Below are positions 1 to 7,990 of a DNA stretch of 13,936 bases, piece after piece. Position 1 is the stretch's first letter. Each line of letters opens with the position of its first letter. The position numbers and the translations under genes are program-made. Below the pieces are notes generated by a model that saw only the letters and a list, made by a program, of their open reading frames with translations, was not told the DNA's origin and searched no databases. The DNA is taken from assembly GCA_004151065.3 (NCBI GenBank), contig NWUY0300046135.1:12923-26858 (forward strand), written 5' to 3'. The DNA is from Larix sibirica. Lineage: Eukaryota; Streptophyta; Pinopsida; Pinales; Pinaceae.

Positions 1-240
1 ACTCAACTAATCTAACAATTCTTATGCTTCCGCGAATGCCGTGAAGGGTCCTTCTTCCGTGGAATGACCCTTTCGCACCTTTGGCTTCTGCACTTCCTGC
101 GGATCTATCCCTGCCGATAGTAGGCCTTCATTCGGAAGCATGGCCTTCCAAGAGATGGCCTTCCGTTTAGCCAAGGCACCCACTGGAAGCTTTAGATCTT
201 CCCCGCTTTAGGCTAGTCTAAAAGAATCCAGTAGCTAGAG
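1..240. other. GC-richer repeat-like fragment with hairpins
   Basis: This segment is clearly less AT-rich than what follows from about 241. It contains a 7-bp stem (aagggtc at 44-50 with gaccctt at 66-72). The word ggccttc occurs three times (123, 142, 157; the last two as ggccttcc), and cggaag at 133-138 can pair with cttccg elsewhere in the segment. No open frame stands out. The sharp change in composition and the internal repeats suggest the edge of a transposable element, perhaps an LTR piece that starts left of the window, but no family was recognised and no second copy was seen in the window. Confidence 0.35.
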
Positions 241-1680
241 GGGAAATACTCTCTCTATATTTGAACAAATACTTTTGCAATACTATGTTTTTCTATAACA
301 TGATTCAAACTTATGGGAGGTGCCTCTATACTAATAATCAGATCTAATAAATACAAAGGTTGATTTTTTCGATTGTCATAAGTATTTTCTATTATTACAT
401 TTAAGGGACATCACTAGATTTATTTCTCAGTTCTAATTGGACAACACTATTACCTTATTTAAGGACCCTTAAATTGTTACTCTACCTCTCAAATCAAATA
501 TTTATACTTTGGAAATTATGTGATGGGTTGATATTTTTGGTCACTTTTAAGAGAATCATTACAGTATAATTGTCTTGTGATAGTATTTTAACTAGTCCCA
601 ATTACTAAAATCTATACAAATATTAAATCTCATTGTTATAGTAGCAAGCTCTCTCTTTATTTCACTCTTGATATATTTATAAGGTAGTATTGGGTTGTGT
701 ACAGAACACGTTTTTTTATCTCAATCTACAAATCTATGTACTACATAGCGCAACTCGTGATAGAAAATTACTTCCGAGGAAGTGGATACACATATATATT
801 TACCATAAGTTACCTGTCCATCTAATTGTCGTGGTGTGCGTTGGTTTACTACTGTCATTAATTGTTATTATTATTAAGGTATATTTTGCATCTTATCTTA
901 TGAATTCAAATATCTATTTGATTCAAACTTAATGGGAAGATTATTATTCTTCTCTTCTATCCGTGAAGGGAAATCGAAATCCTATAAATATGTGACTATA
1001 ACAATATAGCTTCTAGGCCATTTCATGACAATTTTGCTGACAATAATAAGTACTTTATGTGGAAATATTTACATACTGCTCACTGTTGGAATTCCCATAT
1101 TAGGATCACTCTCTCAGATGCAACTCTCATATCTCACTTTGGTATTATTTTAGGCCATCTAATAAATGCAATCCATGCATTGTTCACTAGTGTGAATGGT
1201 TCATTGATTTAAAGGTTGACATTTAAATAATTTAAAATGGTTGCATACGCATTACCAAAATTTTATCTTTGAATACCCTATAAGTGTTTAGCACTATGCC
1301 ATCAATAAGTGGCATTCCTAATTGGTCACTGCGTTTACTTTATACAATAGATTGAGTTTGTATCTTTGGTTTAACTTTTGATTTCCATGAATGCCATATT
1401 TGATCTTTACTAATTTTGATTGAAAATGTACTAAATGGTTGGAATGATGGTGATCTAAATGTGGCTAAGTTATCTTGTGATATTGGAGGGTAAATGAAGT
1501 TTTAGTAGTAAATCTGAAGTTAAATGCATCTTTAATGAGTTTTAGAATATGTTGATTATTATATTGAGCATTTGATAATCTCACATGGTTATGGTAATGA
1601 TCTCGAATTAATATTAGAGTGACATATTTAATTTTTTTTTTCAAGATTGATGCACATTCTATATAATATTGATTCACATA
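241..1680. other. AT-rich DNA without a recognised gene
   Basis: No gene was recognised here. A stop-free plus-strand run at 988-1209 (74 codons, no early ATG, ended by TAA at 1210) has a loose resemblance to a copia gag segment, but it has no diagnostic motif and such runs are expected by chance at this base composition. Another ORF, starting at a TTG at 690, has a hydrophobic stretch but no family resemblance. I treat the whole stretch as non-coding. Confidence 0.5.
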
Positions 1681-1938
1681 AGTGTCCTATAACACATTTA
1701 TCTCATGAAACGCTCTTCCAAGCATAATAATACTTTGATAGTTTTAGTTGTGTTAAAATATATTTAAATTTTTCTCAACATGCATGCACATTAAATAGAC
1801 TACAAAAGAAGTGCCCTATAAATTTTGGTTTTGTTGAAACCCTCTTTGAAGCATAATGATTCTCTAATAGTTGTAATGGTATTAGCATGCATATAAATAT
1901 AAATTTTACATGTTAATCATGCAGTTAATGATACGATG
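1681..1938. repeat. Diverged tandem duplication, period about 129 bp
   Basis: The segment from 1681 aligns with that from 1810. Both begin agtg(t/c)cctata, followed by a related tgaaac/gaaacc word, a ct(c)tt..aagcataat block, then a run reading roughly ct(t/a)..atagtt. Both end with atgcat-containing AT-rich DNA. Many mismatches and small gaps show that the duplication is old. A third, weaker copy may start near 1950. No protein-coding content was recognised. Confidence 0.5.
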
Positions 1939-2440
1939 ACATCTTACCATGCATTTAAATACGATACTCTCAAAGTTTGCTAATACTCTTCAAAACTATT
2001 GTGATTCTTACTCAAATTTTCTAGAAAGCACTTAAGATATCCATACTCCTAGTTGTTGGCCGCTAAATGAATATATAATGGTTGAAAATGGGATGGTAGA
2101 TAGAATAGAATGGGAATGATACCATCGATTGGCATATAAGAGTGAAGGCTTCATCCCTTTTTCTTTGAGGAATTGTACATTGGTGGAAACCTAGCTAATA
2201 GGATCTCCATAGTTAAAATGAGGAGGATAGATATCTAAGTATTCAAATAACAATCAATAGGTGGAAACCTTCGTCCAGAAAGAAACAAGATGATATGGAC
2301 TATATGGGAAGCATGCAGGCTTGAGCTTATGGTAAAAATATGAGTAGGCGGAATGGCCAGCATGAATGGATATTTAATGAAGTTATTACAGAAGAATTAC
2401 AATGTGATTAGGAAGTATCTATCCAACTCTATTTGACATC
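1939..2440. other. Unrecognised stretch, partly purine-rich
   Basis: From about 2090 the plus strand becomes purine-rich (runs such as atgggatggtagatagaat). The 11-mer ggtggaaacct occurs twice, at 2182 and 2260. No coding frame of note is present. If the antisense LTR at 2928-3073 is real, part of this stretch could be decayed internal sequence of that element, read on the minus strand, but no retroelement protein motif could be read from it. Confidence 0.3.
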
Positions 2441-2719
2441 ATGCTCAATCTGAATTCAATAATAGAACCAACTATTCCACCACTTGTAGCAGCCTTCAAC
2501 CGCCTAATTAGGCATTCCTCCTACACATATGTGAAAGTGGTTCCAATTCTCCTAGGGATCCATGGCCAACCTCCAATTCCCTCATCCAATGTGGTTACTC
2601 AACATGTCTTGATCAACCATACTCCTCAACCAGTGAACCATTGTAGAAGATATCAAACTACCACATGTGTCAACTATCATGTTACGAAGAGGACCTCCCT
2701 AGCACTAATTCCAAGGTAA
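2441..2719 (+). other. Unrecognised 92-codon ORF in C-rich DNA
   Basis: A plus-strand ORF starting with ATG encodes a Pro/Thr/Val/His-rich protein with the segments PTIPPLVAAFNR and GIHGQPPIPSS. No catalytic or structural motif was recognised. Its base composition (C-rich, G-poor plus strand) resembles the gypsy remnant downstream, so it might be the 5' part of that element's gag or leader. It could equally be a chance frame. It lies left of the antisense LTR-like sequence, so it may instead belong to a different insertion. I would not treat it as a functional gene. Confidence 0.15.
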
Positions 2720-2915
2720 GCATACACATAATCTAAGCTATCTAAATGTAAATCAACAATAAACAAAGTGTCTAGAATACCAAAATCCCTTCATATTCCA
2801 AGGAGAAGTCTCATAGCTAGGGGAAAACACTTTTAGAATTAGAAAAAGATGACAAACTCCCTCTCATAGACAATAATTGATTCCATACATGGGTCTAGAG
2901 GATTTCAATGAACAT

Positions 2916-2927
2916 GCTCTAATAACA
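2916..2927 (-). other. Degenerate tRNA-iMet primer-binding site
   Basis: Read on the minus strand this is tgttattagagc. The plant initiator-Met tRNA primer-binding site used by many LTR retrotransposons is TGGTATCAGAGC, so this copy differs at only three positions. It directly adjoins a minus-strand sequence ending in aaca, the usual LTR end, which is the expected arrangement. The orientation means that the internal region of this element, if any survives, lies to the left. Confidence 0.5.
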
Positions 2928-3073
2928 TGTTAAATTTCAGAACATGGCAGGAATATTTCACAGTTAGATAGATTAACGTAAACTTAGGTAGCTTAAGAAC
3001 TAAAAACCTTAATGAAAACAACAATATTGGAATACATTAATCCACAAACACAAACTATTGGGAATTATGAACA
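2928..3073 (-). mobile_element. Probable short LTR of a decayed retrotransposon
   Basis: The plus strand begins tgttaaatttcag and ends gaaca, giving TGTT...AACA terminal inverted bases, typical of LTR ends. A mutated initiator-Met primer-binding site abuts it at 2916-2927, so it would be the 5' LTR of a minus-strand element, about 146 bp long. From memory, the combination gctctaataacatgttaaatttc is very close to common plant antisense LTR/PBS junctions. No second LTR copy was found to the left, so the element is truncated or a fragment. The right boundary at 3073 is a guess based on the aaca terminus and is complicated by the palindrome overlapping it. Confidence 0.4.
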
Positions 3074-3120
3074 TAAAATATAGAAAAAATAANTAATTAT
3101 TATCTTATTTTATGTTCATA
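3066..3120. repeat. 15-bp perfect inverted repeat around an ambiguous base
   Basis: The arm tatgaacataaaata (3066-3080) is exactly complementary to tattttatgttcata (3106-3120), with a 25-base AT-rich spacer that contains the only N of the window, at 3093. The spacer itself continues the dyad imperfectly. The left arm overlaps the proposed LTR end and the right arm runs into the gag remnant. This could be a foldback created at an insertion or deletion junction, or a consensus artefact. Confidence 0.7.
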
Positions 3121-3178
3121 GCATACTCCATGGTCTCCACAGTGGAAAAGAGGCTACTTAGTATGTGACAAACAATAA

Positions 3179-3810
3179 ATTTGTCTTGCAGCAAATCACT
3201 TAGAAGGTTTTTCTCAAGCTTGGTGGCAGTTTCACCAAGGTTATGATGGCGTCTATGTGAAACTCAATGATGAACATGATATTAGTAGCACCTATAGCCT
3301 CAGTACTATAGGGGATGCACTATTTAAGACCTTGATATGATGGTTTTAACCACTAGATTACTTGTCTAATATCATGTGCAAATGGATGTAGTTGTCTTAG
3401 GCTTCATTGCAATTTTTCTAGCATTTCATTGAACTCTTCACCAAGCTATGTCTTCAACTTCATATTAGAGATACAAAACAAGTACATTGGTTAAATTTTA
3501 TTCTAGTTTTCTTACTTCTTTTCACTATGAAGTAGGAATGTTTGAGAGAAATAAGCTTGAAAAAAACTTCCTCCATGCACTAACCATTGAATAGAAAAAT
3601 GACCGAAGGGCCCAATTTAATCCTTTTCAAACTCATAAACTTAACTCAAATCCCAATACTGCCTCTTCTGGAAATTCTAACTACAACCCTAATTCTTTTA
3701 ACTCCCCCAAACATTGACAATCACAATCTTGTATATCCTCAGGCACCACTCCTGATACCAACACTCCATGTCATCAATGCAGGTGTCACTACACAAAAAC
3801 CCAATCCATG
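3179..3810 (+). pseudogene. Ty3/gypsy retrotransposon gag remnant
   Basis: Gag packages retrotransposon RNA. The reading starts after a TAA at 3176-3178; the first part (3179-3337) contains AANHLEG and QAWWQF, matching the conserved capsid segment where a leucine-rich helix leads to a paired Trp. The same frame continues through stops at 3338, 3347, 3389, 3398 and 3419 to a conserved-looking FTKLCLQLHIRDTKQ block (about 3437-3481). The frame then shifts near 3520 to YEVGMFERNKLE (from 3526) and HALTIE, shifts again in an A-run near 3590 to KMTEGPNL, and again near 3643 to an Asn/Ser-rich linker with a TGA at 3715. It ends in a zinc-knuckle relic at 3769-3804, C-x2-C-x2-H-x4-Q, shorter than the usual C-x2-C-x4-H-x4-C and with the last Cys replaced. 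It is non-functional. Its 5' end is lost at the palindrome and LTR-like junction. Confidence 0.75.
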
Positions 3811-3836
3811 AAATTGCAGAATGTTGCTTCATATAA

Positions 3837-4403
3837 TGCTATGATCAATTCAAAGCCTTATTTTTTGAAAAACAAGATAGTGAATTCATTATATCTCCTT
3901 CATCCTTTTCTGAGATAATCTCCCTACCCAACTTAGCTACATTAGCTACATCCTTACTCTTGATGAACCAATCCCATTCACCCTGTTCCCTAGCTCTCCT
4001 CTTTGCAAATAATATCCAAATAAAATACTAGCTTGCCAATATATTTTTAGACAATGGAAAACAAAGTAACTTAATCTATCAAATAATATTCATCCATCTG
4101 CATCTACCTACCACTCCTCATCCTTCACCTTATGACCTTGGTTGGGTACAACAATATGGGATTCATCTATTGATTAATGGACATTGTTTAGTTCCTTTTA
4201 CCATTGGCCCTTTCCAAGACATGGTAGATTGTGACTTCCCTCCCCTAGATTGTTTAGACTTACTCCTAGGTATTCCATACCAGGAGCAACATAATGCCAT
4301 GTATAGTGCTAGCAACAACAATTACAAGCTCATGAAAGATGGCCAAAGTTATCAACTCACCTTTTCCGCCATTCCCTTTCGTCACCCCCCAACATCTGAC
4401 TAA
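3837..4403 (+). pseudogene. Ty3/gypsy retropepsin-like protease remnant
   Basis: The aspartic protease of LTR retrotransposons cuts the Gag-Pol polyprotein and works as a dimer. This frame is open from 3837 to 4403 except for one TAG at 4029-4031. The active-site region reads FLDNGKQSNLI (4044-4076), where the family has D-(S/T)-G followed by a similar N-L/F-I segment. Then come LHLPTTPHPSPYDLGWVQQ (4113-4169) and, near the end, the second conserved part, LDLLLGIPYQ (4254-4283), matching the usual hydrophobic-hydrophobic-Gly turn, followed by YKLMKDGQSYQL. Order and spacing match the protease and post-protease region of plant gypsy elements. The Ser/Thr to Asn change in the active-site triad and the internal stop argue against activity. 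It lies directly 3' of the gag relic, as expected for gag-pro-pol. Confidence 0.75.
4050..4058 (+). other. Retropepsin active-site triplet, altered to D-N-G
   Basis: The codons GAC AAT GGA encode Asp-Asn-Gly. Aspartic proteases of this family use Asp-Ser/Thr-Gly, where the hydroxyl residue supports the active-site hydrogen-bond network. A single base change from AGT or ACT to AAT explains the replacement. The catalytic Asp and the Gly are kept, as is the downstream NLI. Confidence 0.65.
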
Positions 4404-5640
4404 GTCAATTTACACAAGTGTCTCTCCCTCACTCTTTACCTTTCTATTAAAGCATCCTTCTCCATATCCTCTAATGCGTCATTGTTCCCTCTACCACCCA
4501 ACCTCCAAGAAACTATGTTAGTCCCTCTCACCCTCCCTTGCATCCTTTGTCCCCCACTACTTTCAACAACTACAACAATGAATAACATAGTTCATTGCCA
4601 AAAATCACTAGAACACACTCCTATGGATTTTTCCCACCATACTCAGTAGTCATAGAACCAAAGAGTTGCACCTCCAAATTTCTAGAAAAAAATCACATGG
4701 ATGGTTCTTGAGTATGGTTCCAGGTTCAAGTCAACAACAATTTACCAACTTTACATCTCAAGAACCCTCACTACAACAAATTCCCCATCCCCGTAGTAGT
4801 GCATCACCTTCAACACAATCTCCATCTCACCATTCCACTACATCTCTAGGAACTCTAACCAATAGGTTCCATTTTTAGTTTTTTCCTCCTAGATTCTTCT
4901 ACACAATAATCTAGCGAACACATATCAATGCTTCATCCAACAATGTTGCACAAATATATTTTTTACTAGACATATTTCAAAGAATTCAAACGGTTTTCAT
5001 TTCATCAAGGAATCCATGACAACACACACATTCATTTTGAATCTTCATAAACATCTTATTGAATCTCTAGCATAGCAAAACTCTAGTATGCCTCTTACTT
5101 TACATCAATTTACACATTAGAAGCCACACTATCCATGGGAATCCCTTCCATTTTTCTACACGTCTATTATGTTCTAGATGTTCTTTGCACTTTGTGTCCC
5201 TTTCATCTTGTTATGGCTCGCATTTTTCTATTGTATGTATATGGTAATTGCCTTCTATTGCTACTCCAATAGAGAAACACTTCATAGCCATTTACATAGC
5301 AATGTATCCCTTAATTGATGATATGTCATACATGGAGCAACCTCTACTGAGCATGGTGCACACTCCTTTCTATTTCTACTCAAGAGAACCATACTAGACA
5401 ACTCATAACAACATCCTCTACTCCACAAGCCTGCAACACAGAGGTTCCCTCACGATTCCATACACAAATTGGGTTTGTTGTTATCCGTCTCAATATACTT
5501 GGGAAGCACATGTTTTTCTAATACACATAGTTACATCATCTCATTGGATTTTTCACATTCCATGTCCATCAATTTTAAGCAAATTAGATAGTTTCTACAT
5601 ACTAGTGACACTTCCCACACCAACAGTATGCTATGATAAT
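4404..5640. other. C-rich, G-poor stretch, probably decayed retroelement internal DNA
   Basis: Directly after the protease relic one expects reverse transcriptase, RNase H and integrase, about 2.5 kb in an intact gypsy element. Only about 1.2 kb lies before the next distinct segment. None of the diagnostic motifs (the reverse transcriptase Y-x-D-D box, the RNase H DEDD residues, the integrase zinc finger or its D,D-35-E triad) was recognised in the plus-strand frames I read. The plus strand is strikingly C-rich and G-poor, continuing the skew of the gag-pro relic, so the stretch is probably heavily deleted and mutated element sequence. Short ORFs at 4339-4521 and 4666-4878 (the latter Ser/Gln/Pro-rich) look like by-products of that composition. 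Confidence 0.4.
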
Positions 5641-5982
5641 TTAGTTTTCATCCTCCACATTGTCACTATCCCTGAACTAAGAAGAAAAAAGGGATTATTT
5701 CCACCTAAACTAGGAGGATTTGACAAGGAATAAGAATGGATATAGCACCCCGGGTAGATGAGAGTACCCCTAGAAGAGAAGGAGCCCACTGCCAGTTTAG
5801 CCATCAACCCCAAAGAGAGTTTCATAGCACTTGAAGAGATTGCTAGCTCAACCAATGACCTAGGAGAATAGTACACCCCCGTTAAGGATGTTACTAGCTC
5901 ATTCAACAACCCAAGAAACAAGGGAACACCCATGTATCCAATTGATGCATGCTTCTATTATTATTTATGTGCAGCTAGTTAG
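5640..5982 (+). other. GC-richer coding-like segment, unrecognised
   Basis: Base composition is more balanced here than in most of the window. On the plus strand an ATG at 5758 opens a frame of 37 codons rich in Glu, Ser and Ala (MRVPLEEKEPTASLAINPKE at its start). It is ended by a TAG at 5869, and the same frame stays open for 36 more codons to a TAG at 5980. On the minus strand a 100-codon ORF (5933-5631) covers the same DNA. Neither translation was recognised. Position between the pol-like remnant and an LTR-like segment suggests the tail of the element's internal region or a captured host fragment. The purine run agaagaaaaaaggga near 5678-5692 might be a polypurine tract. Confidence 0.25.
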
Positions 5983-6101
5983 AAGCCCATCTTTTGAGTG
6001 ATCATTAATAATTTTGTTGCATTATCATATTATATTAGTTTCTAGGATTTAGTGATGTGTATACATAGATTATTGTTTTGGATGTAAATACTTTGGAAGC
6101 T

Positions 6102-6107
6102 TATAAA
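6102..6107 (+). promoter_or_regulatory. TATA box candidate in LTR-like segment
   Basis: The sequence cttataaagagg is a good plant TATA box match. It is followed about 20-30 bp downstream by ttcaatgtaat, which could serve as a start or polyadenylation region as in LTRs. In AT-rich DNA such matches are frequent, so the support comes mostly from context. Confidence 0.3.
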
Positions 6108-6204
6108 GAGGTAGCTTGGATTCAATGTAATATTTTTCAAATTATCGGGTTCTAGTGAATTATCTTTTATCACATATTAGTTACAACCTTTTCTTCCTTT
6201 TCTT

Positions 6205-6309
6205 TCTATTTAGATCAAGTTTTTACTGGTATTTTTGTATTTTTATCCATTTCTTGTCTATTTAGATCAAGTTTTTACTGGTATTTTTGTATTTTTATCC
6301 ATTTCTTGT
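6205..6309. repeat. Perfect 52-bp tandem duplication
   Basis: The unit starting tctatttagatcaag occurs at 6205-6256 and again at 6257-6308 with no mismatch, and one extra matching base follows at 6309. Identity indicates a recent duplication compared with the decay of the surrounding retroelement, or a sequencing or assembly duplication. It lies in the T-rich part of the LTR-like segment. Confidence 0.95.
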
Positions 6310-6360
6310 TATAGGGTTTAGGTTTTTATCACGTTAAATCTCCATGGCTATGCATCTCTA

Positions 6361-7600
6361 TATTGGTTCCATCGCATGCAAACATTTTGACAAGAATGTT
6401 AGCATGGGTAGTCACTAAAAGAAAACACGGTTGTATATCTAGTTCTAAGCCTAGAAACATGGCTTATTTTTCATGTTAATTGATTTTCAAAATAAGTAAA
6501 ATGTGGAGGCTAATGGAACACCTCCCAAAGCTTGTTGTACAGGTTAACCAAGGATCGAAGGGGTTGAAGGGGTTAGGTTGCAATTCAACCTTGCACCAAA
6601 GGAAATAAGAAGTCGCATACTTAAGAATGGATGAGATTTTATATAAAAAGATAAGTTTATCAAAAACATCAAGGAAGAGAATGAGCACGAATACATAAAG
6701 AATTGTGAGGAGAGAAACTAAAGTAGTCAAACCTCCACATCGAAGGCACTTGATAGCACCCTATCTTTATATGAGGAGGATTAATCCATTATGCTAAATT
6801 GTATTTGAGTTTATTTTCTCCATTATTAGTCTTAGTGGGTTTTGATGTGTGTTTATGTCATTTCTAATTTTGGTATCACTAGGCATGGTTATATTATTAT
6901 TAGTTTTTTTATCATTTAAAATGGATATGTAAATATAGGTTAAGGAAGATGTTACCATATTTTATTGTAAATATCATATTTATAATATTTTCAATTTTAT
7001 GTAAATGTAAAGCTCTCATTTAATTTTTCTATTTACATTTCAAAATTCTTTTTTAAATATATATTTTTATTTGTATTAATATCTATATTTGATTAATATT
7101 ATTTATTATAAAAGTTCGATTCTTTATAAGTCCATATAAAGTGTTACCAACTTTCTATTAAAAAGTTAACATGTAAAATCAATTGTAATTTTTCTAAAAC
7201 AAATATTTTTTTAACTTTGATATATTTAAAAAGAAATTATATATATTTATTATATTTTATTATTCTTACTATTTAAAAAATTCAAAATTAAGATGAATTT
7301 AAACTTATGCAAAATAAGTAAAAAAATTATAATTAAATAATCTATATCAAAATCCATATAATTGGAGAGAATAAAAAATTGAAAATGAATGAGATTATAT
7401 TATTGTTGTCACACAAACTAGATACATTCAAAACTAAAATGTTATAATAATAAATAATAAATTTAATGTGGATTAAATAAGATTGGGTGACAAATTTTTA
7501 TAAAAGAATAATTTGATGTGATTTGGTTTAACAATCATTTATTTTTATTTTTTATCAAACAATTACTTATATATACATGCCACTAAACGTGCTCCTTGGC
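6361..7600. other. AT-rich DNA without a recognised gene
   Basis: 6361-6780 is of mixed composition and contains aaggggttgaaggggttagg near 6558-6577, but no recognised protein. An 84-codon minus-strand ORF there (6730-6476) is hydrophobic and without a motif. From about 6780 to 7600 the DNA is extremely AT-rich with homopolymer and TA-rich runs, resembling degraded non-coding sequence or a scaffold-attachment-like stretch. No RNA gene or repeat family was recognised. Confidence 0.45.
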
Positions 7601-7622
7601 AAAGCTATCACTCTTTCTCAGC

Positions 7623-7682
7623 AATCGCATGATACAATCCAACTTTGTTTCGAATTGCATGATACAATCCAACTTTGTTTCG
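7623..7682. repeat. 30-bp tandem duplication, one mismatch
   Basis: The units at 7623-7652 and 7653-7682 both read aat(c/t)gcatgatacaatcca and on through aactttgtttcg, differing only at 7626/7656. The near-identity suggests a recent local duplication, of the type made by replication slippage or repair of a staggered break. Confidence 0.95.
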
Positions 7683-7831
7683 TGAAGAGGCTATCAAATA
7701 TTTTAATGTTGCTATTATATCGAAGGCCATTAAAGAAGTAATTAATTTACAGCCAAAGCAAGGAAATAATACGGATCGAAGAAACAGCTACCACTCTTAC
7801 TGTAACAATTGAATAAAAACAAATGATACAT

Positions 7832-7990
7832 TCAATCTTTCTTTCATAAAGTTTTTTTTGATGGGATTTTGCTTATTTATTTTATTATCATTTAACAATT
7901 TGTTAAGATTGTATCAATCTTTGTTTCATAAAGTGTTTTGATGGGATTTTGCTTATTTATTTGATTATCATTTAACAATTTGTTAAGATC
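7832..7990. repeat. Tandem duplication, period 80-82 bp
   Basis: The first copy (about 7832-7910) and the second (about 7914-7989) both start tcaatcttt(c/g)tttcataaag, continue through gatgggattttgcttattta and end with atcatttaacaatttgttaag at different positions. They differ by a few substitutions and by the length of a T-run (which changes the period from 82 to 80). No coding content was seen. Confidence 0.93.

Larger units (their letters stand above)
5983..6360 (+). mobile_element. LTR-like promoter and U5 region, boundaries unclear
   Basis: A TATA box (tataaa, 6102-6107) is followed by gaggtagcttggattcaatg and then T-rich DNA, similar in layout to the R/U5 part of plant gypsy LTRs, which often read TATA, a short transcript start region, then T-rich U5. 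The stretch continues to ttatagggtttaggttttta (6309 onward). It lies 3' of the gag-pro relic in the correct place for a 3' LTR. No matching 5' LTR was seen in the window and no TG...CA ends could be fixed, so this is only a layout argument. Confidence 0.3.

Noticed and set aside
690-932. 80-codon plus ORF with a hydrophobic stretch
   Set aside because: It starts at TTG, has no family resemblance and has the length expected by chance in AT-rich DNA.
988-1209. Stop-free run resembling copia gag
   Set aside because: Only a vague likeness around FMWK and ILGHLINAI; no zinc knuckle or other diagnostic motif follows.
1465-1677. 70-codon minus ORF
   Set aside because: Low-complexity composition, no motif, no support from context.
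4339-4521. 60-codon plus ORF overlapping the protease end
   Set aside because: It is the out-of-frame shadow of the retropepsin relic in C-rich DNA.
4666-4878. 70-codon Ser/Gln/Pro-rich ORF
   Set aside because: Composition is explained by the C-rich strand; no motif, no start context.
6476-6730. 84-codon hydrophobic minus ORF
   Set aside because: No domain or conserved residues; T-rich strand gives Leu/Phe/Ile by composition.
6871-6884. tggtatcactaggc as a second primer-binding site
   Set aside because: Only the first eight bases match TGGTATCAGAGC and no LTR end precedes it.
7623-7990. CRISPR-like array
   Set aside because: Direct tandem copies without unique spacers, in eukaryotic-looking DNA.
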